From Hyphomonadaceae bacterium (GTDB taxonomy: Bacteria; Pseudomonadota; Alphaproteobacteria; Caulobacterales; Hyphomonadaceae), in NCBI GenBank assembly GCA_016714495.1, contig JADKDU010000010.1:68285-132284 (forward strand): a stretch of 64,000 nt of DNA, read 5' to 3'. Both the position numbers and the translations under genes were made by a program. Shown piece after piece: positions 1-9,202 of this stretch (within the stretch, counting starts at the first letter, position 1; every line of letters begins with the position of its first letter). The notes beneath the pieces are model-generated. The model had not been told where the DNA came from. It saw nothing but the letters and a program-made list of their open reading frames with translations, and did not search any database.

Positions 1-312
1 GTCAACGCCCATCCCGGCCAGCGCTCCTACATCTCGCCGGCGGGCAAGGTGACGGAACGGTTCTCGCGCTGGTCAGACGGGCAGATACTTTATCGGTTTA
101 CCGTCGAAGATCCCTCGCTCTATACGTCCAGCTGGAGCGGCGAGATGGCGCTGAATGTTTCGGCCGAGCCGCCCTACGAATACGCCTGTCACGAGGGCAA
201 CTACGCCCTTCCCTCCATTCTCGCCGGCGCACGGCAGATGGAGCGGGAGGGGCGGTCCAGGCAGGCGATCAAACCCTACGCCGGCAATCTGGACGTGTCC
301 GAAGGGCAATAA
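1..312 (+). CDS. C-terminal part of a conserved hypothetical protein
   Basis: The reading frame is open from the first base, so only the last 103 codons are present and the true start lies left of the window. The visible part contains TERFSRWSDGQILYRFTVED and, near the end, EYACHEGNYALPSILAGAR. These segments are typical of the C-terminus of a family of exported hypothetical proteins that is common in Proteobacteria and has no assigned role. An internal GTG at 49 could be misread as a start, but the homology-like sequence continues upstream of it (GQRSYISPAGK). No function is inferred. The next gene starts 58 bases downstream on the same strand. Confidence 0.7.
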   Translation, partial: VNAHPGQRSYISPAGKVTERFSRWSDGQILYRFTVEDPSLYTSSWSGEMALNVSAEPPYEYACHEGNYALPSILAGARQMEREGRSRQAIKPYAGNLDVSEGQ

Positions 313-370
313 CCCGCGTTCTCGACCGGCCTTTCGCAAAGCCTTAACGGCAGCGCGGGAGTATCGGGGG

Positions 371-862
371 ATGAAACGCCCTCTTGCCTGCTTTGCGATT
401 GCCGCCGGCGCCGTCCTGCCAGCGGCGGCTGATACGCTGCCTGAACAGGTTCGCACGGAAGCTGCGCGATTGCAGATGCAGGTCGATGCAGCTGGAACTG
501 CGGCCAAAGCCAGGGCCGGACTGAAGCCTGCCACGCTGGCTCCGGCGCTGGTTGGAGACCTGCAACGTTTCGCTGTTGCCGCGAGCCGCCTGTCGCTCGA
601 GATCGACCAGCGGGACGGCCCGAAGGATTTGCGATGCATCTTCCGCGGCATGGCCGAAGAGACCGATGTGCAGCTCAAAGCAGCCTCTGTCGCCACAACG
701 GGAACGGCGCAGTCCGTGGCCTTGTCCCGCCTCTCGCATATGCTGAAAGACGCGGTTGAGATTGCCCCTGCAGTCGGCGGGGCAACGGCGCTTCAAGCGA
801 AAACCGCCGCGAACCTGAAGTCCGCGGCGGCCGGGAAATGTGAAACCGTTCGCGACTTCTAA
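371..862 (+). CDS. Small exported hypothetical protein (163 aa)
   Basis: I do not recognise this protein. It begins with a clear Sec signal peptide (MKRPLACFAIAAGAVLPAAA, then D), so the mature product should be periplasmic. The rest is alanine-rich and helical-looking, with two cysteines (CIF and KCE) that could form a disulfide. The ATG at 371 is preferred over upstream in-frame starts because it places the signal peptide at the N-terminus. Its last four bases overlap the 3' end of the convergent redoxin gene. A link to the thiol-redox genes next door is only positional. Confidence 0.55.
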   Translation: MKRPLACFAIAAGAVLPAAADTLPEQVRTEAARLQMQVDAAGTAAKARAGLKPATLAPALVGDLQRFAVAASRLSLEIDQRDGPKDLRCIFRGMAEETDVQLKAASVATTGTAQSVALSRLSHMLKDAVEIAPAVGGATALQAKTAANLKSAAAGKCETVRDF

Positions 863-1494
863 TATTTGACGTCGCAGCCGTAAGGCACAGTTAGCGCCGG
901 GTCCGGCGCTTTTCCAGCTTTCAGTGATGCGAGTGCGGCCGTCACATAGTTGGCGGCGTTCGGCACATCCTCGACCTTGTTCGACTTGATCGAGTCGATC
1001 GCGCCATTGTAGGCGACCTTGCCGTCCGCCGTGATGAGGTACATGTGCGGCGTGGTCTTGGCGCCAAAGGCGCGCCCCATCGAGCCATCGGGATCGAGCA
1101 GCACGTGCGTCGGCATGGCGCCGCGATCGGCGGTCAGCTTGTCCGCTCGCGCGCCATCGGCGTGGCCTTGCGATCCTGGCTTCGACGAAATCACCGATAG
1201 CCAAACGACGCCATCAGCCGTCGCCGCGCCCTGCGCCTTCTGCATGTTCTTCGAGTTGTAATGCTTCTGCACGAAGGGGCAGCCATCATTGGTCCATTCG
1301 AGAATGATGGTCTTGCCTTTGAAATCCGCCAGTGAGATTGGCTTGCCGGCGGTGTTCACTTCCGTGAAAGCCGGGGCAGCGTTGCCCGGAGGCGTTGCGT
1401 TTGCGGTCGACACCATCAGGGCGCCGGCGGTGATCGCTGCGGCTGTCGCCGCACCCAGAACCAGTTGCACTCTGTCGCGACTGAAAAAGGCCAT
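859..1494 (-). CDS. Redoxin/thioredoxin-fold exported protein
   Basis: A 211-aa protein of the AhpC/TSA-redoxin group with an N-terminal signal peptide ending near ANA (residues 1-34), so it should act in the periplasm. It keeps the typical fold markers: PAFTEVNTAGKPISLADFKG, the segment WTNDGCPFVQKHY with the presumed active cysteine, and TTPHMYLITADGKV with the cis-proline region. There is no CxxC; the only other cysteine is four residues from the C-terminus (PYGCDVKY). The gene lies 37 bases downstream of the DsbD-like reductase on the same strand, so the two are probably co-transcribed, with the reductase supplying electrons. The substrate is unknown. Confidence 0.75.
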   Translation of the reverse strand: MAFFSRDRVQLVLGAATAAAITAGALMVSTANATPPGNAAPAFTEVNTAGKPISLADFKGKTIILEWTNDGCPFVQKHYNSKNMQKAQGAATADGVVWLSVISSKPGSQGHADGARADKLTADRGAMPTHVLLDPDGSMGRAFGAKTTPHMYLITADGKVAYNGAIDSIKSNKVEDVPNAANYVTAALASLKAGKAPDPALTVPYGCDVKY

Positions 1495-1531
1495 TCTTCT
1501 TCTCCCGTCTGTCAGTGTTGAATCCCGGATT

Positions 1532-3655
1532 TCAGAGCGACCCCGCCGCCTGGCGCACGGCCGTTTCGATCATTCCCGGCGTCAGCAGCTGGTCAAGCTT
1601 CTTCGGCTCGCCGCCCTTGGCCGGATAGACAAGATACAGGGGCACGCCCGCAGCGCCATGTTTCGCCAGTTCTTCAGCGATCACCTTGTCCTTGTTGGTC
1701 CAGTCAGCCTCGAGGAAGGCGACATCTAGATCCGAGAAAGTTTTCGCGACGCTTGCGTCGTGTATCGCGCCCTTGTTGAACTGGCAGGTCACGCACCAAC
1801 GCGCGGTGAAATCGACGAAGATCACCCTACCCTCGGCCTGCAGCTCCGCCACCTTCTCCGGCGACCAGGCATTCGCCGTGACCTGCGCTTCAGCCTTCGA
1901 CCACGTCGTGGCCGTGGCCGGCACGACGAAAGCGGCGAGGATCACGACGCCAGCGACCAGTTTGCCCAACATGTTGCGGCCGATCCGTTCGGCCAGCCAG
2001 ATGCCGAAAGCCAGCGCGATCGCGCCCGCCAACACGGCGATCACGCCATCCGCCCCGGTCTGACCCGAGAGCACCCAGAGCAGCCAAAGCACGGTCAGGA
2101 ACATCGGGAAAGCCAGGGCCTGCCGAAAGGTCATCATCCACTTGCCCGGCTTGGGCAAGATCTTGGCAAAAGCCGGCGTGAAGCTGAGCAGCACGAAGGG
2201 GGCGGCCAAGCCGATGCCGATCACAATGAACACGGCCATGACAACGATTGGCGGCTGCGAGATCGCAACGCCGACAGCGGGCGCCATGAAGGGGCCGACG
2301 CACGGCGCGCCGACGAAGACAGCCAGCAGTCCGGTGAAGAATGCGCCTGATGTACCGCCCTTGTCGGCGAGTCGCCCGCCGACACCCATCAGTGAGCCGC
2401 CAATCTCGAACACACCGAGAAGGTTGAGACCAACTGCAAACATGATCAGAGCAAACAGCGCAGTTACGGGCGGATATTGCAACTGGAAGCCCAGACCGGC
2501 TTGATCGCCCGCCGCCCGCAGCGCAATCAGTATCGCACCGATCGCGGCGAAGCAAAGCACCACGCCGCTAAGATAGGCGATGCCGTGGGCTCGCGAGACT
2601 TTCGGATCGTGCGCCGTATGGACAAGGCCGGCAGCCTTGATCGTCAGCACCGGCAGGACGCACGGCATCAGGTTGAGCACCAGTCCGCCCACGAAGGCAA
2701 AGCCAAGCGTCAGCATCAGGTCAGCAAACCCCATCGGCGGCGTTTCCGCGACAGGCGGTGGAGGCGCAAGCCCGCTGGTGTCCGCGTTGATGAATTCAGT
2801 ATCTGCAACACCGGCCGGCGCCGGTCCCGGTGTTGCAGCAATCTCCCAACCATGGGCGGCGCCATCGGCGTCGGTGAGCACGACGATGCCGTTGAGATTC
2901 TGATCTCCCGCTTTTGCGAAGTCCGAAGCGGTCAGGTCGATCGACACGCCCTCGGGGCCGGTCTTAACGATCTGCCTGGCCGGGTTGGAAAGCTCGGGCC
3001 CCTCGGGGAAGAAGCGTATGTTCTTCGCTGCGCCGATCGCGCTGGCCAGGCCCGGATCAGCAACAGCAAGACGAAAGCCCGTCGCGGTGCGTTCGACTGT
3101 CGCCTTGCCCGTCAACGCGACTGGAATGCGAGGCAGCGTGCCCACGATCAACGTGCTGCCGGCATTGTCCGTCTCCGGCGCGGCGGCGATGCGCAGCGTC
3201 GTTGCGAGATCGATGTCTTCGGGAATGCAGATGTCCGAGCAGATCAGATACTCAATCTTGCCGCCGATCGGGACATCCGTGCCGGGCTCTGCCTCCGCCG
3301 CGATCTGGATCTGGAACGGCAGAACAACCTGATGTTCGTAACCGTAGTTCATAAGCGTCGCGAGCGGGATGGCGTGCGGCGCCGGAAAGCGGAAGTCACC
3401 GAAAGTAACGCCGGGCGATGGCGTCCACGTCGCTGTTGGCGGCAGACCGCTGTCGCCCGGGTTCTTCCAATAGACGTGCCAGCCCTCGGCGAGATCAAGT
3501 TTCAAGGCGCCAAGAAAGATGTCGCCAGGCGTAGCTGCAGAGCGCTCAAACACAAGCGTGCCTTCGGCATGGTCGCTCTTGGCGCTGACCTGGGCTGTCG
3601 CGGCGCCAGCGAGGGCCGAGGCGGCAACCATGGCCGCCAGGCATCTGCTTGCCAA
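1532..3655 (-). CDS. DsbD-like thiol:disulfide interchange protein
   Basis: A 707-aa inner-membrane protein that should move reducing power from cytoplasmic thioredoxin to the periplasm. Order of parts: signal peptide (about 1-21), an N-terminal DsbD-type periplasmic domain (about 25-265), a multi-helix membrane domain (about 300-585), and a C-terminal thioredoxin domain with FTARWCVTCQFNK (near 620). The membrane domain holds the two expected cysteines, in NLMPCVLP (about 327) and GAPCVGPF (about 452). The length fits the long DsbD/ScsB-type proteins. The start at 3655 places the signal sequence first. It is followed by the redoxin gene, a likely electron acceptor. The reading frame is intact over 2.1 kb. 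Confidence 0.88.
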   Translation of the reverse strand: MASRCLAAMVAASALAGAATAQVSAKSDHAEGTLVFERSAATPGDIFLGALKLDLAEGWHVYWKNPGDSGLPPTATWTPSPGVTFGDFRFPAPHAIPLATLMNYGYEHQVVLPFQIQIAAEAEPGTDVPIGGKIEYLICSDICIPEDIDLATTLRIAAAPETDNAGSTLIVGTLPRIPVALTGKATVERTATGFRLAVADPGLASAIGAAKNIRFFPEGPELSNPARQIVKTGPEGVSIDLTASDFAKAGDQNLNGIVVLTDADGAAHGWEIAATPGPAPAGVADTEFINADTSGLAPPPPVAETPPMGFADLMLTLGFAFVGGLVLNLMPCVLPVLTIKAAGLVHTAHDPKVSRAHGIAYLSGVVLCFAAIGAILIALRAAGDQAGLGFQLQYPPVTALFALIMFAVGLNLLGVFEIGGSLMGVGGRLADKGGTSGAFFTGLLAVFVGAPCVGPFMAPAVGVAISQPPIVVMAVFIVIGIGLAAPFVLLSFTPAFAKILPKPGKWMMTFRQALAFPMFLTVLWLLWVLSGQTGADGVIAVLAGAIALAFGIWLAERIGRNMLGKLVAGVVILAAFVVPATATTWSKAEAQVTANAWSPEKVAELQAEGRVIFVDFTARWCVTCQFNKGAIHDASVAKTFSDLDVAFLEADWTNKDKVIAEELAKHGAAGVPLYLVYPAKGGEPKKLDQLLTPGMIETAVRQAAGSL

Positions 3656-3818
3656 TGAGAGGAGTGCGCGCCCGAAGACCTCGCTTCCTGTCGAGCCAAT
3701 CCCGGCCGCAAGGCGGCTTGGGGACCCGTACTAGCAGCAGGAGGTAAGGCTGCGACCGGGGAGAGGTCCATACCCCTCCCCGGATCGTGAGCCCTGGCAT
3801 GCAGGCTAAAGCACCCGA

Positions 3819-4604
3819 TTAGGCGGACTGGGTCGTCGAGAGCCGGCGCATGGCGCGCTGGATCACGCGCTGCCAGTTCATCAGCGAAACCATGTGGGCG
3901 TAGATGGCCGCGAGGGCGCCTGTGTTGCGGATGTCCTGGAATTTGCTTTCCGGCAGGGCATTGAGGCCCTCTTCGGAGATCGCCCAGTAATCAGCTATTT
4001 TCAGAGGCTCACCAGCATTACCCTGCGCGTCGCGGGGGGTATAAGCCACCGCCTTCTGTTCAAACAGCGAGGCTTTGTCGAGCATTTCGACGAATTCGAC
4101 GGTCGCGCGGCGCTGGCGTTCGAACTCCTTGCAGAACTCGATCGCCTCTTGCGTGAACTTCGAGGCCTGGTCGCCGTCGAAGAACCGCACATCCGGGGTC
4201 GATGAGACCATGGACGCTTCCGTATCCACGCACAGGAGGAGCTTGTCGCTCTTAGGGTCCGAGGCGAAGACGAATGGATAACGGCGGGCGAAAGCCGGGA
4301 GATAAGTGTCCGGATCCGGCTGGCCGTTGGCGTCCACATACTCGTTTTCGTTCTGGCGAACCCCCATGACGGCCACAGGCGTCTTGTCGGGGCCGACGAA
4401 AATGATCGGGAAGCAGGTGGCGGCGACGCCAAACTCGCTAACCGTGATCGGCACCGCATGAGCGGTTTTGAGGAAGGAGAACGGCGCCGCAACCTGCTTG
4501 ACGCCCAGGTTCCTGTGCTTCTCCAGTGAAAGCGGCTCCGGCCGCTTGTAGAACATGACCTGGCCGGTCAGCTCGGGCTGGCCGCCTGGGACTGGAGTGC
4601 TCAT
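3819..4604 (-). CDS. SapC family protein
   Basis: A 261-aa soluble protein of the SapC family (PF07277). Family hallmarks visible are a lysine-rich start of the domain (YKRPEPLSLEKHRNLGVK), FAVPITVSEF-like sequence (AHAVPITVSEFG), FPIIFVG, YLPAFARRYPFVF and the late WAISEEGLNALPESKFQD. The family is widespread in alphaproteobacteria and was named from S-layer associated genes of other bacteria, but its biochemical role is not established. No signal peptide is seen. It stands alone, divergent from the DUF885 lipoprotein gene that starts 72 bases away. Confidence 0.8.
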   Translation of the reverse strand: MSTPVPGGQPELTGQVMFYKRPEPLSLEKHRNLGVKQVAAPFSFLKTAHAVPITVSEFGVAATCFPIIFVGPDKTPVAVMGVRQNENEYVDANGQPDPDTYLPAFARRYPFVFASDPKSDKLLLCVDTEASMVSSTPDVRFFDGDQASKFTQEAIEFCKEFERQRRATVEFVEMLDKASLFEQKAVAYTPRDAQGNAGEPLKIADYWAISEEGLNALPESKFQDIRNTGALAAIYAHMVSLMNWQRVIQRAMRRLSTTQSA

Positions 4605-4676
4605 TTACTAGCTCCTGACTTGATGCTTGGCGGTCCTTATCGGAAAACTCTGACAGCCTCAACCAAAGCGAATCAT

Positions 4677-6548
4677 ATGGCCGCGCTGGACTGGAAATCT
4701 CCTTTCAGAGCCCTTTTCTGCGCAGCAGCGGGGCTGACGGCGGCTATCCTTGCCGGATGTTCACCTTCGGTCGTCAGCACCGACCCGGCGCTTGCGACTT
4801 TCATGCAGCGATTCAGCCAATCCGAGATGACGCGCCTGCCGGAAGAAGCCGATGCGCTGGGCCTGTCGATCGAGGCCTTCGGGCGGCGCTACCAGTCCCT
4901 GCTTGATGACAGATCCATGGCGGTGAGTGAGCGCACACGCGCCGATCGCCTGGACCTGCTCCACGAACTGGAACTGATTGACCGCAGCACGCTCAGCCGC
5001 GACTCGCAGCGCACCTACGACACGGCGCTGATTACCCTCAGGAACACCATCGCGGTTGCAGCGCACGGACATGGCGTCAGTGGGCTCGGCTCGGCGAGCC
5101 CGTATATCATCACCTTCGCTGACGGCGCCTTCACCGATCTCGTCAGGTTCATGACACTGCACGCTCCGGTTCGATCGCGTGCGGATGCGGAAGACTGGCT
5201 GACCCGGCTCGACCACATGGACGAAGCGATGCGGGATGAGCGCCGGCGCTTCGAAGTCGATGTCGAAGAAGGGGTCATCCCCTCGCGCGCGATCCTGCAA
5301 CGAACACTCGACAAGGCGCGCATGCTCTCGCCCGGCATTCCGCGCGAGCATCCGCTGGTTGCTTACTTCACCGAACAGTTGGCGCAGATTCCCGACATCC
5401 CCGAGGACGACATCGGCAAGCTGGTGAAGCGCGCGACCGATCAGGTCGGCGGTCCGGTAAAGACCGAGTATGCGGCGCTGGTTAAGATGCTTGAGAGCCT
5501 TCTTCCCAAAGCGCCCGCCGAACCGGGCGCGTGGGCGACGCAGGACGGCGAGGCATATTATCGCGATGCGCTGAAGCTCTACACGACGACTGACCTGTCG
5601 CCGAAGCAGCTGCACGATGCGGGCCTTAAGCTGGTCGAACAGATCAGCACCCAGATCGAACCGATCCTCGTGGAGATGGGCCAGGTCGAAGGCGGCATTG
5701 GCGGCCGGCTTCGCACGCTATCGCTGGATCCGACCTACCTCTTCCCCGACACGCCCGAGGGTCGTGTCGCGCTGATGGACGCGTTGCGCGAGCGGATCAC
5801 CTGGGCCGAGACGGCCATGGGCCGCATGATTGTCATGGGCCCGAAGGGCAAGGTCGAAGTGCGCGAAGCCCCGCGAATTGCGCAGGACAGCGCGCCGGGC
5901 GCTTATTACAAAGCCGCTCCGCTCGATGGCTCGCGGCCAGCGACCTACAACATCAATCTGCGCTCCACGCTCGATTTCCCGATCTGGTCGCTGCCGACGC
6001 TTAGCTTCCATGAGGCCGCGCCCGGCCACCACATACAGGCGGGTCTGGCGCGTGAACGCATGAACCAGCCGCTGGTGAACTACCTGATCGCCCAGCCCGC
6101 CTTCAGCGAAGGCTGGGCGCTCTATGCCGAGGATCTCGCCGATGAACTCGGGGCCTACAAGGATGACAAGATGGCCCGGCTTGGGTATCTTCAGTCCCTG
6201 CTGTTCCGCGCCGCGCGACTGGTGGCGGACACCGGCATGAATTCACAGAAGTGGACGCGGGCGGAAACGGTTTCATACTTGCTGGCGACGACCGGGATGT
6301 CGCCGCAGATCATCGAGTCCGATGTCGATCGGTATACGATCTGGCCGGGTCAGGCTTGCGCTTATATTGCGGGCCGGGAAACCATTAGGCGATTGCGGAC
6401 CGGCGCGCAGCAGCAACTGAAGGCCGGCTTCGATATTCGCGCCTTCCATCAGGCGATACTCGGGCCGGGCGCTCGCCCCCTGCCCGTGCTGGAAGCCGAT
6501 ATTGCCGACTGGATCGCAACGCAGCGCCCTCAACCCGGCAAGAAATAG
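4677..6548 (+). CDS. DUF885 lipoprotein, metallopeptidase-like
   Basis: A 623-aa protein of the DUF885 family (PF05960). The ATG at 4677 is chosen because it puts a lipoprotein signal peptide with lipobox LAGC at the N-terminus, so the product is probably anchored in the outer or inner membrane facing the periplasm; an earlier ATG at 4620 would add 19 residues in front of the signal. The zincin-like segment FHEAAPGHH and the following FSEGWALYAEDLADELG supply candidate metal ligands (two His and a Glu). The family is annotated as peptidase-like, but its substrates are mostly unknown. The frame is intact and the gene is monocistronic. Confidence 0.85.
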   Translation: MAALDWKSPFRALFCAAAGLTAAILAGCSPSVVSTDPALATFMQRFSQSEMTRLPEEADALGLSIEAFGRRYQSLLDDRSMAVSERTRADRLDLLHELELIDRSTLSRDSQRTYDTALITLRNTIAVAAHGHGVSGLGSASPYIITFADGAFTDLVRFMTLHAPVRSRADAEDWLTRLDHMDEAMRDERRRFEVDVEEGVIPSRAILQRTLDKARMLSPGIPREHPLVAYFTEQLAQIPDIPEDDIGKLVKRATDQVGGPVKTEYAALVKMLESLLPKAPAEPGAWATQDGEAYYRDALKLYTTTDLSPKQLHDAGLKLVEQISTQIEPILVEMGQVEGGIGGRLRTLSLDPTYLFPDTPEGRVALMDALRERITWAETAMGRMIVMGPKGKVEVREAPRIAQDSAPGAYYKAAPLDGSRPATYNINLRSTLDFPIWSLPTLSFHEAAPGHHIQAGLARERMNQPLVNYLIAQPAFSEGWALYAEDLADELGAYKDDKMARLGYLQSLLFRAARLVADTGMNSQKWTRAETVSYLLATTGMSPQIIESDVDRYTIWPGQACAYIAGRETIRRLRTGAQQQLKAGFDIRAFHQAILGPGARPLPVLEADIADWIATQRPQPGKK

Positions 6549-6620
6549 CGCACAGTCAGACGCGGCGGAGACGCAAACCCGCCCTAATCCACGCGCTTCA
6601 TGCGCTCACTGAATTGAGCA

Positions 6621-8427
6621 ATGGGCACTCATATGACTCGCTTTCAGACAAGCTTTCTATTCGCAGCGTCCGCGGTGACGCTCGCCGCGTGCGCCTCCCC
6701 GTCCCTGGAGCCAACTGCCACCGAACAGATTGTGCAGGTAGGAACAGGACGCGCAGACCCAAAGGTCGAAGAATCCAAATCTGTCGCGGTTACGGGATCG
6801 AGCGTCACTGGCGCGGCAAAGGATGGGTTGGACGCTTGGGAACAGTATGCTGGCACGCCGCCGCCTCCGCCTGTGGGGATGCCCGCCGTTAGAATGGCGC
6901 CGCTGCAGGGGTATGCCGGCGGAACCTACGCGCAGATCGCGCCGCAGCCGACGCCCGGCGACGTCAATCGCGACAGATATCAGGACGTCGAGATCAACGG
7001 CGTGAAGCTGGTCGCGCAGGAGCCGGTTTCGACCTTCTCGATCGATGTCGACACCGCCAGCTATTCGAACGTCCGCCGCATGCTGAATGCGGGGCACCTG
7101 CCGCCGAAGGATGCGGTGCGGATCGAGGAACTGATCAATTATTTCGACTACGGGTACGAACTACCGAGGTCGAAAGGAGAGCCGTTCGAGACAACAGTGA
7201 AAGTCGTGCCTTCGCCCTGGAGCGAGGGACGACAGCTGATGCATGTTGCGGCGCAGGGCTATGACATCAATCGCGATGCAAGGCCGCCGCTGAACCTGAC
7301 ACTTCTTGTCGACGTTTCGGGGTCGATGTCTGCGGAGAACAAGCTGCCGTTAGCAATCCAGTCGCTGAAGCTGCTGATCAATGAGATGACGGCGAAGGAT
7401 ACGATCGCAATCGCGGTTTATGCAGGCGCAGCCGGGGCTGTGCTGGAGCCGACATCGGGAGCGGACAAGCAGAAGATCCTTGCCGCGCTGGACAAGCTTT
7501 CGGCGGGCGGATCGACTGCGGGCGGCGAAGGGCTGCGGCTGGCGTATAATCTGGCCAAGGAAAACTTCTCCAAGAACAGCGTAAACCGCGTGATGCTGCT
7601 GAGCGATGGCGACTTCAATGTGGGGATCAATGATACCAAAGCGCTGGAGGATTTCGTCAGCCGCGAACGCGAGAGCGGGGTTTATCTGTCGATCCTCGGT
7701 TTCGGCGGCGGGAATTACAACGATCTGCTGATGCAGAAGCTGGCCCAATCGGGCAACGGCATGGCGGCTTATATCGATACGCTGAATGAGGGGCGCAAGG
7801 TTCTGAATGACGATCTCTCCGGCTCGATGTTCTCGATCGCGGACGATGTGAAGATACAAGTCGAGTTTAATCCGGCGAAGGTCGCGGAGTATCGGCTGAT
7901 CGGTTACGAGACGCGGATCCTGAACAAGGAAGATTTCAACAACGACAAGGTCGACGCCGGCGAGATCGGAGCGGGGTCATTCGGTGACGGCGATCTACGA
8001 GATCACGCCGGTTGGATCGAAGGCGACGCTGATTGATCCGAGCCGTTATCAACAGCCCAAGCCGGTCGCCGCCGGCAGTGCGAATGAATTCGCCTTTCTC
8101 AAGCTACGCTACAAGATGCCTGGTGAGGACAAGTCGAAGCTTGTCGATCGGCCGATCACGATTGCGGATCAGGTGAATGATATTTCAAAGGCGCCGGAGT
8201 CGACGCGGTTTGCGACGGCGGTGGCGGCTTACGGGTCGATGCTTCGCGGGGACCCGTATATCGATAAGGCGTTCACCTGGGATCGGGTGATCGATCTCGC
8301 GAATGGGGCGAAAGGCGAGGATGCTTTCGGGTATCGCGCGGAGTTCGTCTCTCTGGTGCGGCTCGCGAAGACGGCCGCTTCTCAGGAGACGCTGAAATCG
8401 ACGGGCCGCGGCGCAGTCGGACAGTAG
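6621..8427 (+). pseudogene. YfbK-like von Willebrand factor A lipoprotein, frameshifted as read
   Basis: Order of parts: a lipoprotein signal with lipobox LAAC, a VWF_N-type segment (FSIDVDTASYSNVRRML), a VWA domain with a MIDAS motif (LLVDVSGSMS), and a C-terminal DUF3520-type domain. This is the YfbK architecture; the protein probably binds a partner through the metal-dependent VWA site at the cell surface or periplasm. The frame breaks at 7973-7976, where GCGGGGTCATTC carries one G too many; with three Gs the protein reads AGHSVTAIYEI and continues to the stop at 8427. As read it ends early in an unrelated tail. I judge this a homopolymer error rather than decay. The start could also be the ATG at 6633. 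Confidence 0.8.
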
Positions 8428-8460
8428 TGCCCCTCCCTTTTCTCTGACCTGAAACAGACC

Positions 8461-8487
8461 GGGCCCGCGGATCATGTCCGCGGGCCC
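8461..8487. terminator. Strong GC hairpin, probable terminator
   Basis: A perfect 11-bp inverted repeat, GGGCCCGCGGA and TCCGCGGGCCC, with a 5-base loop (TCATG). It lies 34 bases after the stop of the VWA gene and 85 bases after the 3' end of the convergent hypothetical gene. A pyrimidine-rich stretch follows on the + strand, but there is no real T-run. The position suits a shared terminator for two convergent genes. Confidence 0.65.
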
Positions 8488-8571
8488 GCTTCTCGTCTCG
8501 TTCGGCGCGACCCATTCCTTGCCTGGGTGAAGGGCGCATAATCCTTCAGCGCTGGATGACGAGGTTCTGTT

Positions 8572-8922
8572 CTAGGCGGCGAGCAGTTCCGGCTCGCGCT
8601 GGAGTTCGCTGCCCGTCGCGAAGACCGGATCGAGACCATCGGCGAGATCAGCGGCTTCGAGGCGGCGAGCTTTGATGTCGGCGTTGCGGCGGATGAAGAT
8701 TGCGGTCGCGCCATAGCGGCGGGCTTCGCGCCAGCGCCAGAAGGTGGCCACATCGCCTTCAACGCCACCCTGGTCGGCTACACGGATGATGCGCCAGGAC
8801 TTGCCTTCCGGCGCCGCGAAGAGGACCACGCCGGCGACCTTCGCCCAGTCCTGATCAGCGCCGAAACGCTCGAACTTGTAGGAGTTGCCGTTAGCCCCGC
8901 AGAAGTTGACCAGCCCGTTCAT
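8572..8922 (-). CDS. Conserved hypothetical protein (116 aa)
   Basis: Not recognised beyond being an ordinary-looking small cytoplasmic protein. It has no signal peptide or membrane segment. The middle is rich in Trp and Arg (SWRIIRVADQ, FWRWREARRYG), followed by an acidic helix (LEAADLADGLDPVFATG). Start at 8922 follows an AAGAACGGAGCAAGAAC-type purine stretch. It is convergent with the VWA gene and separated from it by the hairpin at 8461-8487. No functional inference is made from the context. Confidence 0.55.
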   Translation of the reverse strand: MNGLVNFCGANGNSYKFERFGADQDWAKVAGVVLFAAPEGKSWRIIRVADQGGVEGDVATFWRWREARRYGATAIFIRRNADIKARRLEAADLADGLDPVFATGSELQREPELLAA

Positions 8923-9136
8923 GTTCTTGCTCCGTTCTTGTTCCTTGTTGTGTTCTCTTTTTGTGCTTTTCGCAAGCGAGCGTCGGAAGTTTTTAGTAAA
9001 CGCGGCGGTAAGGATTGTGGCGGGCGCTGTCCTGCAGGTTTTCCGGGCAGAGCTTTGGATTCACGGGCGAAGGTTTTTCGCCATCCTCTGAGCCGGGATA
9101 CGGTTGTCCCGCACTTCTCCGGCGTTAGCGAGCACG

Positions 9137-9184
9137 CCCTCGTGGTTCGACGGGTGCCGGCTCGCGGTTGCTCACCATGAGAGG
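9137..9184. repeat. REP-like extragenic palindrome
   Basis: The arms CCCTCGTGGTTCGA and CTCACCATGAGAGG form an imperfect hairpin around a GC-rich centre. The sequence resembles extragenic palindromes with CCTCGTGGTTCGA / TCACCATGAGG ends that are scattered through several alphaproteobacterial genomes. It lies 18 bases past the stop of der, where it could act as a 3' end stabiliser or terminator. Only one copy is seen in this window, so its repeated nature is inferred. Confidence 0.45.
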
Positions 9185-9202
9185 TATTAAGCGCGCGGCG
9201 CT

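Noticed and set aside
344..1204. Long - strand frame (286 aa) over the exported hypothetical protein and redoxin genes
   Set aside because: Arg-rich shadow frame without family features; the redoxin and the small exported protein explain the region.
2477..3658. 393-aa + strand frame opposite the DsbD-like gene
   Set aside because: Antisense shadow caused by high GC; very Arg/Asp-rich, no RBS, and the DsbD frame has clear domains.
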